Below are positions 55,563 to 63,685 of a stretch of 64,000 nt of DNA, piece by piece. Position 1 is the stretch's first letter; each line of letters begins with the position of its first letter. Under the pieces are notes generated by a model. The model saw only the letters and a program-made list of their open reading frames with translations. It made no database searches and was not told the origin of the DNA. Source of the DNA: Rhodopirellula sp. SM50. GTDB lineage: Bacteria > Planctomycetota > Planctomycetia > Pirellulales > Pirellulaceae. The position numbers and the translations under genes are program-made. The stretch is taken from positions 59,677 through 123,676 of the forward strand of contig NZ_NTFY01000065.1 in the NCBI RefSeq assembly GCF_002289565.1, in the 5' to 3' direction.

Positions 55563-56321
55563 TTATTGGATCGGCGAGTAATCCGTGGCCTTCATGTAGA
55601 TCGATTCGGGCTTTTGAGCCAAGCCACCGACACCTGATTCGCGGGCGGCTTTCTTCCACGCCGGATCGGACCCGAAGGCCTTCCAGGATTGTTTGGCCGC
55701 GTCCGCACTTTCGTGCTCGATGATGTAAATCAACGTGTCGTTCGAATCGGGCTCGTCGGCCGGATGCCAGTAGGCGACCGATTTGATGCCGTGCTTGGCA
55801 AACAGGTCAATGGTGTGATCTCGGAACCGGGCATCCAGTTTGCCGAGGGTGCCTTCACGGGCCTTGTAGATCCGCAGCTCGAACACGTCGTCGTCATCGC
55901 CGGCGGCGTTTTCATACTTGGGCGAGTAGTCGGTCAACTCCATGTAGACCGATTCGGGCGGCTTGGCCAATCGCCCGACGCCGGATTCCGCGGCGGCCTT
56001 CTTCCACTCCGGATCGGCGATGAACGCCTTCCAGGACTCGGCGGCGGCTTCACGACTGGCGTGCTTGATCACGTAGATCAACGTGTCCTGGGAGGCCTCT
56101 TCATCGGTGGGCACCCAGTAGCCGATCGATTCGATGCCGTGCTTCTTGAACAACCGCATCGTGTGGTCGCGAAACCGCGCATTGAGTGCATCGAGCTTGC
56201 CTTCGGCGGCTTTGTAGGTCCGCAGTTCAAAAACGTCGGCCTGTGCATCGGGTGTCACGATCAGTGCGGCTGCAAGCCAACCGAACACGAGGGCAAACAT
56301 CAAAGATCGAGAGAACGTCAT
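55563..56321 (-). CDS. Exported protein with two NIPSNAP domains
   Basis: The 252-residue product has a signal peptide (MFALVFGWLAAALIVTPDAQA). Two tandem NIPSNAP (dimeric alpha/beta-barrel-like) domains follow at about residues 29-130 and 145-250. They are internally similar: FELRTYKAAEGKL with FELRIYKAREGTL, RFRDHTMRLFKKHGIES with RFRDHTIDLFAKHGIKS, and ESVYMELTDYSP with ESIYMKATDYSP. NIPSNAP proteins have no settled biochemical role. ATG 56321 begins the signal peptide. It is convergent with the exporter operon. Confidence 0.92.
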   Translation of the reverse strand: MTFSRSLMFALVFGWLAAALIVTPDAQADVFELRTYKAAEGKLDALNARFRDHTMRLFKKHGIESIGYWVPTDEEASQDTLIYVIKHASREAAAESWKAFIADPEWKKAAAESGVGRLAKPPESVYMELTDYSPKYENAAGDDDDVFELRIYKAREGTLGKLDARFRDHTIDLFAKHGIKSVAYWHPADEPDSNDTLIYIIEHESADAAKQSWKAFGSDPAWKKAARESGVGGLAQKPESIYMKATDYSPIQ

Positions 56322-56638
56322 GGTGTGATCCAGCAGGGGGAAACGGACAGGACGGGGGACCAAGAATACCAGATCAATCGCCGCCGCGTGCCGACGCCCG
56401 TTCCAGGCCGCTGCCGCTGCGGGATCTGTCCCCGTTCAACCGATGGAGCCACCAAGTTAAGAAGAAACCCTCCCGTGTGCGGGAGGGTCGAGCGCAGCGA
56501 GGGGAGGGTTTCCGGAGCAATATTCGGGGCCTGCCCCCGATGGAGGTTCCTCCGGGAAGATCACCCTACCTCACCGGTCGCACCGCCTGCGCGTTCCAGA
56601 GACATCGAGCAAGGAGCTGAGACGGAGAGAGGATGGGG

Positions 56639-56739
56639 GTCAAAAAATGGGCTGGTCAAAAAATGCTCAGACACGATGGTGTGATCGCTACAGCTGCGGC
56701 CCTCTCATTTTTTGACCACCCAATGTTTTGACCAACCAA
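56639..56739. repeat. Dispersed GGTCAAAAAAT inverted repeat element
   Basis: Two copies of GTCAAAAAATGGGCTG-like sequence on the left (56639-56664) face inverted ATTTTTTGACCACC copies on the right (56706-56739). This is the same motif as the 16-bp array near 44.3 kb, reduced to two units per side. Confidence 0.75.
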
Positions 56740-56857
56740 TCGGTTCGCATGCGGGTGCTTGGACAGGATTTGTCCCCATCGTCGCCCGCATCCCGGCCGG
56801 AACGCAAACAATTAGCACACGGACTGGCATTCTCCTGGGGTCTGTCCCCGATCACCT

Positions 56858-56928
56858 TAGCGGCAGGGCGCGAGCCCTCCGGTTCTCCATCTTTGCCCAA
56901 ACACCGGAGGGCTCGCGCCCTGCCGCTA
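56858..56928. repeat. Perfect 26-bp-stem hairpin of the GGAGGGCTCGCGCCCT family
   Basis: Arms 56858-56883 and 56903-56928 are exact reverse complements around a 19-nt loop and are followed by an A-run. It is related to the element at 37281-37391. It may be a dispersed REP-like sequence and could terminate transcription on the minus strand. Confidence 0.85.
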
Positions 56929-57123
56929 AAAAATGCTTCACAGCGTTGCCCGGTGAGGTGGCGAGCACTGAGTGCGATCAATTTGACAATCCGGAATGCT
57001 GTCACATTGACGGCGCATGGCAGCGTCAGACCGCGGAAATTCGATGTTTTTCCAATTGGCATTCTGGCTGCAACCTATGAAACACGCACGTACCCGCATC
57101 TAGCCCCGTTCAACGAGAACCCA

Positions 57124-57210
57124 ATGCTGATTCGCTTGTTCGCCCTTCCGGCCGCCTTGCTCGCGCTGGCCCTTTTTCTGGCAGCCTCCAGTGCCCAGTC
57201 TCCGATCTGA
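57124..57210 (+). CDS. Putative 28-residue hydrophobic micropeptide
   Basis: The reading frame encodes a short basic start followed by FALPAALLALALFLAASSA and ends QSPI. It looks like an isolated signal peptide or a single-pass micropeptide. ATG 57124 follows an open frame reaching upstream to 56728, but that upstream part looks like repeat-derived noise. No clear Shine-Dalgarno is visible. It is convergent with the GlmU-like gene. It could be a small membrane peptide or a fortuitous ORF. Confidence 0.35.
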   Translation: MLIRLFALPAALLALALFLAASSAQSPI

Positions 57211-57236
57211 GGCGAAGGCAATCCGAGTCATTCACC

Positions 57237-58589
57237 TCAAAACCCGTCGTGGTCGGCGCGATCGCGTTCGGCGATCGTCAACTTGTACATGTCCTGAATC
57301 AGCTGGATATCGCATTCCCGCTGCTCGACCTTTCGACGCGAGAACATGCGTTGTTGGGTGTTGACCATGACTTCGGCCGGCAGCAACGATTGCTGTCCGA
57401 ACAGCCGGGCGTAATTGACAAAGCTGGGAACGTTTGACGTCGCGAACCCGTACAGCATGCTGCAGACCCCGATGACCTTTCCGGTAAAGATGCTGGTGTT
57501 AATCGCCGTCTTGCTGTAGTCGCCCATGATGCAGCCGAGGAACTGCATGCCGGTGGCGATCTTTTCGTTGCCGTACTCGATATTAATCTTGCCGTACGTG
57601 TTTTTGAGGTCACTGTTGCAGGTCCCGGCTCCCAGATTGATCCAGCTTCCTAAATAGCTGTGACCGAGAAACCCGTGGTGTTGTTTGTTCGTGTACGGCT
57701 CGATGACCGACGCTTCGACTTCACCACCGATCTTGACGGTGTGACCGAGAGAGACGCCATCCTTGAGCGCCGCGTGTTCGATGATGCGTGTCCCGCGTCC
57801 GGCGTAGACCGGTCCGGACAACAAACAGAACGGTCCGACTTTGACGTTCTCGTCTAACAGGATCGGCCCATCGCTGGTATCGACGGCGGCATACTGTCCG
57901 ATCGACACGCCGTCGGCGACGAACACCCCATCGGCCGTTTCGGTGTATCCACCGCGTGCGAGTCGCCACTGCATCGCCGTCGGCATTTCCGTCATGTGCC
58001 AGGCGACGACTTCGTGAGGCCAATCGAATGCCGGCAGGTCGTCCGGGCTGATCGGAAGTGAATCGGTGGGCAGATCGGCGCCGAGTTCCAAGAGTTGTTT
58101 CACCACTCCGTCGTCGCTGAGTTTCTCCAGGTCGCCGACCGCTTTGCGAGCCGCTTTCTGAAACGGCGAGGCGGGCTCCTCCACCTTGTCGGCCGAGCTC
58201 GGCGGCAGCGAATCGAGCAGCGATGATTCCTTCGCCGTCAGACGAGCGGCCAAGATCGCACCGGTTCGATCGCAGCGGACCACACCGGCAACGGTGGCCG
58301 CACAGAGTGACTTGAGGGCCGCCAGGGTGTCGACACGCGGGACCAATCGCGCGTTGACCAACAGAACCTCTTCGCCCCGGACCGAATCCCGCGAGGGAGC
58401 GGAAAGATTGGATTCCAGCAATTGAATCGGGGCCAAGTAGTTGCGAATGGAAACGGTCAGTTCGCCGGGCAATCGCTTCAACCAATCGACCAACTGATAG
58501 CTCGCACACGTGATCGCATAGGCGGGCCGCGCGAGGGTGATCGGCTGGAGCTGGCTGACGGATTCGTCTTCGAAACAGATCAGTTTCAT
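57237..58589 (-). CDS. GlmU-like putative sugar nucleotidyltransferase with left-handed beta-helix
   Basis: The 450-residue product has an N-terminal segment of about 220 residues of the putative nucleotidyltransferase type seen in archaeal and planctomycete GlmU-like proteins (FEDESVSQLQPITLARPAYA). A C-terminal left-handed beta-helix (about residues 235-410) has hexapeptide-like repeats such as VGPFCLLSGPVYAGRGTRI. It carries LGHSYLGSWINLGAGTCNSDLKN, close to the acetyltransferase region of sugar-N-acetyltransferases. The classic GxGTRM nucleotide-binding loop of GlmU is not seen, so the N-terminal activity is uncertain. ATG 58589 was chosen; the frame is open to 58859 without conserved sequence. 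Confidence 0.88.
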   Translation of the reverse strand: MKLICFEDESVSQLQPITLARPAYAITCASYQLVDWLKRLPGELTVSIRNYLAPIQLLESNLSAPSRDSVRGEEVLLVNARLVPRVDTLAALKSLCAATVAGVVRCDRTGAILAARLTAKESSLLDSLPPSSADKVEEPASPFQKAARKAVGDLEKLSDDGVVKQLLELGADLPTDSLPISPDDLPAFDWPHEVVAWHMTEMPTAMQWRLARGGYTETADGVFVADGVSIGQYAAVDTSDGPILLDENVKVGPFCLLSGPVYAGRGTRIIEHAALKDGVSLGHTVKIGGEVEASVIEPYTNKQHHGFLGHSYLGSWINLGAGTCNSDLKNTYGKINIEYGNEKIATGMQFLGCIMGDYSKTAINTSIFTGKVIGVCSMLYGFATSNVPSFVNYARLFGQQSLLPAEVMVNTQQRMFSRRKVEQRECDIQLIQDMYKLTIAERDRADHDGF

Positions 58590-58778
58590 GGCGTCGTTGC
58601 TTGGCAGTGCGATGGTTCGGCGTAGCGTTCGGGTTGTAGCGGTCGCGCAGTGTACCCGAACCGTTGACGTCTTCCGATGACGATTTGAATCGTCAACGCG
58701 GCGTGAAAACCGGAATCGACAACGGGACGGGCTAGGGTTTCTTACCTTGCAAACAACTCGATGTGCCCTTGATTGCCG

Positions 58779-59912
58779 ATGTGTCGACCTGCTGCCCGTT
58801 TCGTATGGCTCTTCACCCTCACGCTGACGGCGTGGATCACCGGCCGGGTCCAATCTCAAACGCCGGTGTCGACACAGACAGAACCACGGGTCGAACTAGA
58901 AGCACTGGTCGCGGGTTTGGCCGCCGATTCATTCTCCACACGGGGGCGATCGGAGACACGACTGGTGGCAATGGCGATTCGCAGCGAGGTCATGGCCGAC
59001 CAAATCAAAGCCCTGCTTCGCGTCAATCCGTTCCCGCCCCCGGACTTGGAACTTTATCTTTCCAAGCAGCGTTTGTTGAGTCGCCTGGAGATGCGGGAGC
59101 GCGAGATCCTGATGGAACGTTTTCTCTACGACGCTTCGTTCGACGGGCGCGAGCTGACCGGATGGGAACAGTTTCGCGATTCCGCCGGAGCTGGTCATGA
59201 CGCTCGATTGATGTTCGCCGCGGCCGTCCAAGATCGCCCCGAAATCGGCCGCTTGCTGGCGGGAGCCGAGACCGATGAGACTCACGGGGCAGAGATCGAG
59301 ACCCTCGATCGACACGACATTGCCTCGTGGTCCGTCGTGCTTTCGTTGGCGTCGGCTCGCAAGCTGAAGACGGCCGACGGGGCGACGCTACGACTGGTCG
59401 CGCACTTGAGCAATCCCGGCAGCGGCCCCGAGGCGCTGCGCGATCACGAACGCCGAGTCCTGTCGCGATTGGTCAGCAGTTTCTTGACAGACGCGCCGAT
59501 CGATTTGCGTGACCGATTGGTGATCGGGTTGCGGTACGATTGCGACCGGATCGTCGAATCGGATTGCCGGCGGGCGTTGACCGATCCGGCCGAATCGCCG
59601 TCGCGAATCGTGACCGCGTTGTTGGCCGCGTCGAAGCTGAATTTTGCGGCAGCGGAAATCGACGCCTGGATCGCGAATTCTTCAGCCGACACGCGGATCA
59701 GCCACGTTTGGCGATCGATGGTACCGCCCAAGACGACTCACCGAACCCAGGTCCGCGACGTCGCGTTGGCCCTGGCGCTGCATCGCCAGGAGATCGATCC
59801 TCGCACGCGAGGTTTCGGTGCGTTGGTCGCCGATCCGATCCTCGTCTTTCGCCCCTACAGCTTGGGGTTCGAATCAGAAACAGCGCGGCAGCGGGCCCAC
59901 GCCAATCGCTAG
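58779..59912 (+). CDS. Hypothetical exported protein
   Basis: The 377-residue product has a signal peptide (RFVWLFTLTLTAWITGRVQS). It is otherwise a mainly helical protein with many charged residues and no membrane helices. Helical repeats of Leu/Arg/Glu character could be HEAT-like (LEALVAGLAADSFSTRGRSE resembles the start of a HEAT/armadillo-type scaffold common in planctomycetes). No catalytic motif was found. ATG 58779 was preferred to TTG 58773. It is divergent from the GlmU-like gene. Confidence 0.78.
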   Translation: MCRPAARFVWLFTLTLTAWITGRVQSQTPVSTQTEPRVELEALVAGLAADSFSTRGRSETRLVAMAIRSEVMADQIKALLRVNPFPPPDLELYLSKQRLLSRLEMREREILMERFLYDASFDGRELTGWEQFRDSAGAGHDARLMFAAAVQDRPEIGRLLAGAETDETHGAEIETLDRHDIASWSVVLSLASARKLKTADGATLRLVAHLSNPGSGPEALRDHERRVLSRLVSSFLTDAPIDLRDRLVIGLRYDCDRIVESDCRRALTDPAESPSRIVTALLAASKLNFAAAEIDAWIANSSADTRISHVWRSMVPPKTTHRTQVRDVALALALHRQEIDPRTRGFGALVADPILVFRPYSLGFESETARQRAHANR

Positions 59913-59963
59913 CGCTTCGTCAACTCTTATACTCAGGGTGCCGCGGAAAAGGGTTCAGCAACC

Positions 59964-60039
59964 GTTGGTGTTTCGCCTTTAGGCGATTCCCGGTCGCTGC
60001 TATGCAGCGACAGCAGGCGGCTAAAGCCTGCACACCAAC
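59964..60039. terminator. Nested hairpin between convergent genes
   Basis: The outer arms 59964-59985 and 60018-60039 pair imperfectly (GTTGGTGT ... ACACCAAC). An inner perfect 8-bp stem (59993-60000 against 60004-60011, GTCGCTGC) is nested inside. It lies between the convergent genes ending at 59912 and 60121. It is followed at 60104-60120 by half of the CTGGAAGCCTATCCCAC palindrome found near smpB. Confidence 0.6.
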
Positions 60040-60120
60040 ACTTATGCCCGTGCCATTCGGTTCAGGCCCAGACTCTGGCAAAGCCGTCTTCGGCATCGAC
60101 ACGCCTGGAAGCCTATCCCA

Positions 60121-61083
60121 CTAGTTTTCCGGCCGACCTGAAGCACCGGCGTCAGCCATTCGATAGGCCTCGATCACTTTCTGCTCACCTTCGACGCCCT
60201 TGACGCTGTTTCCGTGCTCCATGCCGATCACCCCGGTGTAGCCTTTGGATCGCAGGTGATCGAACACGCCACGATAATTGATCTCGCCGGTGTAGGGTTC
60301 TTTTCGTCCGGGGTTGTCACCGGATTGAAAGTACGCGATCTCACTCCAGCAGGCATCGATGTTTTCGATCAAGTTGCCTTCGGTGATTTGCTGGTGATAG
60401 AGATCGAACAGGATCTTGCAGGACGGGCTGTTGACGGCGCGGCAGAGCGCGTACGCCTGGTCGCTTTGCTGCAGAAAGACGCCGCCGTGGTTGGCGTACC
60501 AGTTGAGCGGTTCGAGGACCATGACCAGGTCATGTTTTTCGATCACGTCGACGCAACGGCGCAGCATGTCGATCGCGTTGGCGGTTTGATAGCCGTCGGC
60601 CAGTCGACGTCCGCCATAGCGGTTCCACTGTGAATCGGGGTGTTGTTGATCGACGCTGCCGGGAACCACGGTGCACCAAGTCGCACCAACACGTTGGGCG
60701 ATCTCGACGGCGCTTTTCATCGCCGTCATGATTTCGGCCGTGGAGGCGTCATCGGGCCGGGTGAAGGTCGGTTTGTCGAAACTGGCGTAGGCGACGAAGA
60801 CACCCATCTGCATGCCACGCTGGTCGAGCAGATTGCCGATCTTTTCCTGCATCTCCGGCGTTTCACCGGGCAAACCGTTGTATTCGAAGGCGGTGAACCC
60901 CTGGTCGGCACTGAACCTGATTTGGTCCAAAACGTCTCTGCCGGCGGAGTGCTTGAACATCCCCGGATGGGGTGCATAGCCAAGTGAGAATTTTTGCGAG
61001 CCATTTTGTGCCAGGGACACGTTCCCGGACACGGCGGCGGCAGCGATGGCAGCGGATTTGAGCAGGTTTCGACGCGACAACAT
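60121..61083 (-). CDS. Hydroxypyruvate isomerase-like TIM-barrel protein with Tat-type signal
   Basis: The 320-residue product begins SRRNLLKSAAIAAAAVSG, a twin-arginine export signal. A xylose-isomerase-like TIM barrel follows. Family motifs include LEPLNWYANHGG, ILFDLYHQQITEGNLI and DNPGRKEPYTGEINY, close to hydroxypyruvate isomerase (Hyi). It probably acts in the periplasm on a sugar or keto acid, but its substrate is not defined by sequence. ATG 61083 has GGAG 7 bases upstream; an in-frame ATG at 61095 adds four residues. It is divergent from the aminotransferase operon. Confidence 0.9.
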   Translation of the reverse strand: MLSRRNLLKSAAIAAAAVSGNVSLAQNGSQKFSLGYAPHPGMFKHSAGRDVLDQIRFSADQGFTAFEYNGLPGETPEMQEKIGNLLDQRGMQMGVFVAYASFDKPTFTRPDDASTAEIMTAMKSAVEIAQRVGATWCTVVPGSVDQQHPDSQWNRYGGRRLADGYQTANAIDMLRRCVDVIEKHDLVMVLEPLNWYANHGGVFLQQSDQAYALCRAVNSPSCKILFDLYHQQITEGNLIENIDACWSEIAYFQSGDNPGRKEPYTGEINYRGVFDHLRSKGYTGVIGMEHGNSVKGVEGEQKVIEAYRMADAGASGRPEN

Positions 61084-61229
61084 GGTCAGCTCCATGGCGA
61101 GGAGGATGGCCCAAAAGGCCGGGTCCAGGGTCGGACAGGATAGCCGAATTGCCGCCGTTGCACTACGATTCGCGGGCATTGGCAACGTCCATTTCCAGCC
61201 CAGGCCTAGCCCACGCGCGAGCCACCATC

Positions 61230-62426
61230 ATGAGTCATCGTTTTTCCGTCATTCAAACCGCCCCCCCGGATGCGATTCTGGGACTCACCGAAGCTTTCAA
61301 TGCGGACCCGAATCCTGGCAAGATGAACTTGTCGGTCGGGGTCTACAAGGACGAAAACGGGCAGACACCGATCTTGAAATCGGTCAAAGCGGCAGAGCAA
61401 AAGATCTTGGACAGCGAAGCGACCAAGGGCTATCTGTCGATCGATGGTTTGCCGGAGTACCGCGCCGATGTCCGCAATCTGGTGTTCGGGGAGACGCTGG
61501 CGGCCGATCGCGTGGCGGTGCTGCAGACGCCCGGCGGCACCGGGGCGCTGCGAGTCGCCGCGGATTTCATGCGGACTCAATTGCCCGAGGCGAGGATTTG
61601 GATGCCCAATCCCACGTGGGCCAATCATCCGGCGATTTTCGCCGCGGCGGGATTGCCCTCGGAAACGTATCGTTACCTGGGCGATGATCGCACGTCGCTC
61701 GATCTGGACGGCATGCTCGGGGCGCTCGACGACAACGCCAAACCCGGCGACGCGATCCTGCTGCACGGCTGTTGTCACAACCCGACCGGCATCGATCCGA
61801 CGCCCGAGGATTGGAAACAGATCGCATCGGTGATCGCAAAAAAGAATCTGTTGCCATTGATCGACTTCGCCTACCAGGGTTTCGGCGACGGGATCGAACA
61901 AGACGCCGTCGGTTTACGAACGGTACTGGAACATGTCGACGAAGCGATCGTGTGCACCTCATTCTCCAAGAACTTCGGTTTGTACAGCGAACGGGTCGGC
62001 GCGGTTTCGCTGGTTGCGGCCGATGCCGAACAGTGCACTGCGGCACTCAGTCAGCTGAAACGAGTGGTTCGCACCAATTACAGCAATCCGCCGAGACACG
62101 GTGGTGCGATCGTCGCCACGATTTTGGCCGACGAGCAGCTGACCCAACTGTGGAAGGAAGAACTGGAAACGATGCGTTTGCGGATCACCAGACTTCGCGA
62201 ACAATTCGTCGAAACCATGAAGTCGACCGGCTCGGGGCACGACTTCTCGTTCTTGCTTCGTCAGAAAGGCATGTTCTCCTACAGCGGGCTCAGTCCCATG
62301 CAGGTCGACGAGCTGAAAAGCAAGCACGGCATCTACATCGTCGGCAGCGGTCGGATCAACGTTGCCGGCATGAGTGAAACCAAAATGAACTCCTTCTGCG
62401 AAGCGGTCGCTTCGGTCATGTCATGA
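61230..62426 (+). CDS. Class I aromatic/aspartate aminotransferase (PLP)
   Basis: The 398-residue product is full length for the aspartate/aromatic aminotransferase family. Its motifs include NLSVGVYKDENG, TPGGTGALRVAADF, HGCCHNPTGIDPT, LIDFAYQGFGDG and TNYSNPPRHGG. The PLP-binding lysine lies in SFSKNFGLYSERVGA. It transaminates aspartate, tyrosine or phenylalanine with 2-oxoglutarate. ATG 61230 gives the conserved N-terminus. The TGA stop overlaps the ATG of the following isomerase by 4 bases (ATGA), indicating one operon. Confidence 0.96.
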   Translation: MSHRFSVIQTAPPDAILGLTEAFNADPNPGKMNLSVGVYKDENGQTPILKSVKAAEQKILDSEATKGYLSIDGLPEYRADVRNLVFGETLAADRVAVLQTPGGTGALRVAADFMRTQLPEARIWMPNPTWANHPAIFAAAGLPSETYRYLGDDRTSLDLDGMLGALDDNAKPGDAILLHGCCHNPTGIDPTPEDWKQIASVIAKKNLLPLIDFAYQGFGDGIEQDAVGLRTVLEHVDEAIVCTSFSKNFGLYSERVGAVSLVAADAEQCTAALSQLKRVVRTNYSNPPRHGGAIVATILADEQLTQLWKEELETMRLRITRLREQFVETMKSTGSGHDFSFLLRQKGMFSYSGLSPMQVDELKSKHGIYIVGSGRINVAGMSETKMNSFCEAVASVMS

Positions 62427-63226
62427 GCAGTGAAGCCACACCCTCCACCCCCGCACCCTCCACCCTTCGTCCCTCGGTTTGCATCGACGCCGTTTTTGAA
62501 GGCGTCGCGCCGCGCGAAGCGATCGCCCGCGTCAAAGCGTGCGGGATCGACGCCTTCGAATTCTGGGGCTGGTGGGACAAAGACCTCGCGGAAATCGAAG
62601 AGGCCGTGGCGGAGCACCAGATGCAAATCGCCGCTTGCTGCACCAAGTTCATTAGCCTGGTCGACCCGGTCAGTCGGGCTGCCTATCTGGACGGGCTCGG
62701 CGAATCGATCGAAGCGGCCAAGCGGCTCGGATGCCAGACCTTGATTTCCCAGGTCGGCGACTTTCGGCCCGATGCCGGCAACGAAGAACAACACGATTGT
62801 CTGGTCGACGGTCTGCGCGAAGCGGCACCGATGTTGGAGCAATCCGGCGTCACGTTGGTCTTCGAACCGCTAAACGATCTGATCGACCACGTGGGTTACT
62901 ATCTGGTGCGAAGCGAGCAGGCGTTTGCGATCGTCGACCAAGTGGCCAGTGAAAACGTGAAAGTCGTCTTCGACATCTATCACCAACAGATCAGCGAAGG
63001 CAATGTGATCCGCAACGCGACCGCCAACATCGGCCGGATCGGTCATTTCCACGCCGCCGGAAATCCGGGCCGAAATGAACTGACGCGGGGCGAACTGAAT
63101 TATGGCGAGATCTTTCGCGCCATCGGAGAAACGGATTACGACGGCTACATCGGGCTGGAATACTGGCCGGTCGGAGAGATCGAAGCGGGCTTGAAGGAAG
63201 CCACCCGTCTGATGGCTGGGCGCTGA
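62423..63226 (+). CDS. Hydroxypyruvate isomerase-like TIM-barrel protein (cytoplasmic)
   Basis: The 267-residue product shares the Hyi-type motifs of the gene at 60121-61083: VFEPLNDLIDHVGYYL, VVFDIYHQQISEGNVI, AAGNPGRNELTRGELNY and GLEYWPVG. It has no export signal. It starts at ATG 62423, overlapping the aminotransferase stop. Hydroxypyruvate isomerase interconverts hydroxypyruvate and tartronate semialdehyde. Co-translation with a PLP aminotransferase hints that hydroxypyruvate formed by transamination of serine, or a related keto acid, is handled here. Confidence 0.93.
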   Translation: MSSEATPSTPAPSTLRPSVCIDAVFEGVAPREAIARVKACGIDAFEFWGWWDKDLAEIEEAVAEHQMQIAACCTKFISLVDPVSRAAYLDGLGESIEAAKRLGCQTLISQVGDFRPDAGNEEQHDCLVDGLREAAPMLEQSGVTLVFEPLNDLIDHVGYYLVRSEQAFAIVDQVASENVKVVFDIYHQQISEGNVIRNATANIGRIGHFHAAGNPGRNELTRGELNYGEIFRAIGETDYDGYIGLEYWPVGEIEAGLKEATRLMAGR

Positions 63227-63436
63227 CCGCTGGCAAGACTTTTTTGATGATACTGGAAACGTTTCGACCAAGCTGAACGGTTTTCGAGCGGTTCTTTCCG
63301 ACCACTGCGACGGCTCTAGCCGCTCGCAAGTGCGATGCTGGTTGCCGCCAGAGCCGTCTAGACTTGAGACGCCCCGCCGACGAAACCGCACCATTTGGTG
63401 AGTTCGGATGCCCCAAGTTGAAGCGGCGGCCAAGTA
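63227..63436. other. Short spacer, no gene
   Basis: This 210-bp stretch separates the isomerase from the small convergent membrane gene. It contains GACGGCTCTAG / CTAGAC-type inverted segments around 63310-63365 (GACGGCTCTAG against CAGAGCCGTCTAG), a possible terminator. No reading frame here is supported. Confidence 0.4.
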
Positions 63437-63685
63437 TCAGGTTGCAGTAAACGGGCCCATTCCCGAAACCTTTGGGAACTTCAGGCGACCCGATTTGCCG
63501 ACATTTCTGGGCCCGCGACGAGGGTTGCCTGGCAGGACGGAAACTCGACTGGCATATCGCGACAGGTTTTTCATCAGCTTGATTTCTCTCATATCGAGAC
63601 GTTCATCGATCATTGCGACACGGAGAGACATCTTCACCAATGTCAAACTGAGCGCAAATATCGAGGCGATCAAGACCCAAATCAT
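63437..63685 (-). CDS. Small membrane protein of unknown function
   Basis: The 82-residue product has one N-terminal hydrophobic helix (MIWVLIASIFALSLTLVKM). A basic amphipathic segment with alternating Met/Arg/Leu (RVAMIDERLDMREIKLMKNL) follows, then a polar tail. ATG 63685 is preceded by AAGGTGA at a good distance (4 bases), which supports translation. No family is recognised. It could be a small regulatory or envelope peptide. Confidence 0.5.
   Translation of the reverse strand: MIWVLIASIFALSLTLVKMSLRVAMIDERLDMREIKLMKNLSRYASRVSVLPGNPRRGPRNVGKSGRLKFPKVSGMGPFTAT

Larger units (their letters stand above)
56322..57123. other. 802-bp spacer rich in palindromic repeats
   Basis: The only gene-like element is the small ORF at the right end. 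The region contains a hairpin around 56465-56514 (CCCTCCC arms), copies of the GGTCAAAAAATG motif (56639-56739), a GGGGTCTGTCCCC motif near 56838 and a perfect 26-bp stem (56858-56928). Confidence 0.6.

Noticed and set aside
55689..56684. 331-codon plus-strand frame opposite the NIPSNAP gene
   Set aside because: The minus-strand double NIPSNAP domain is unambiguous, and this frame runs into repeats.
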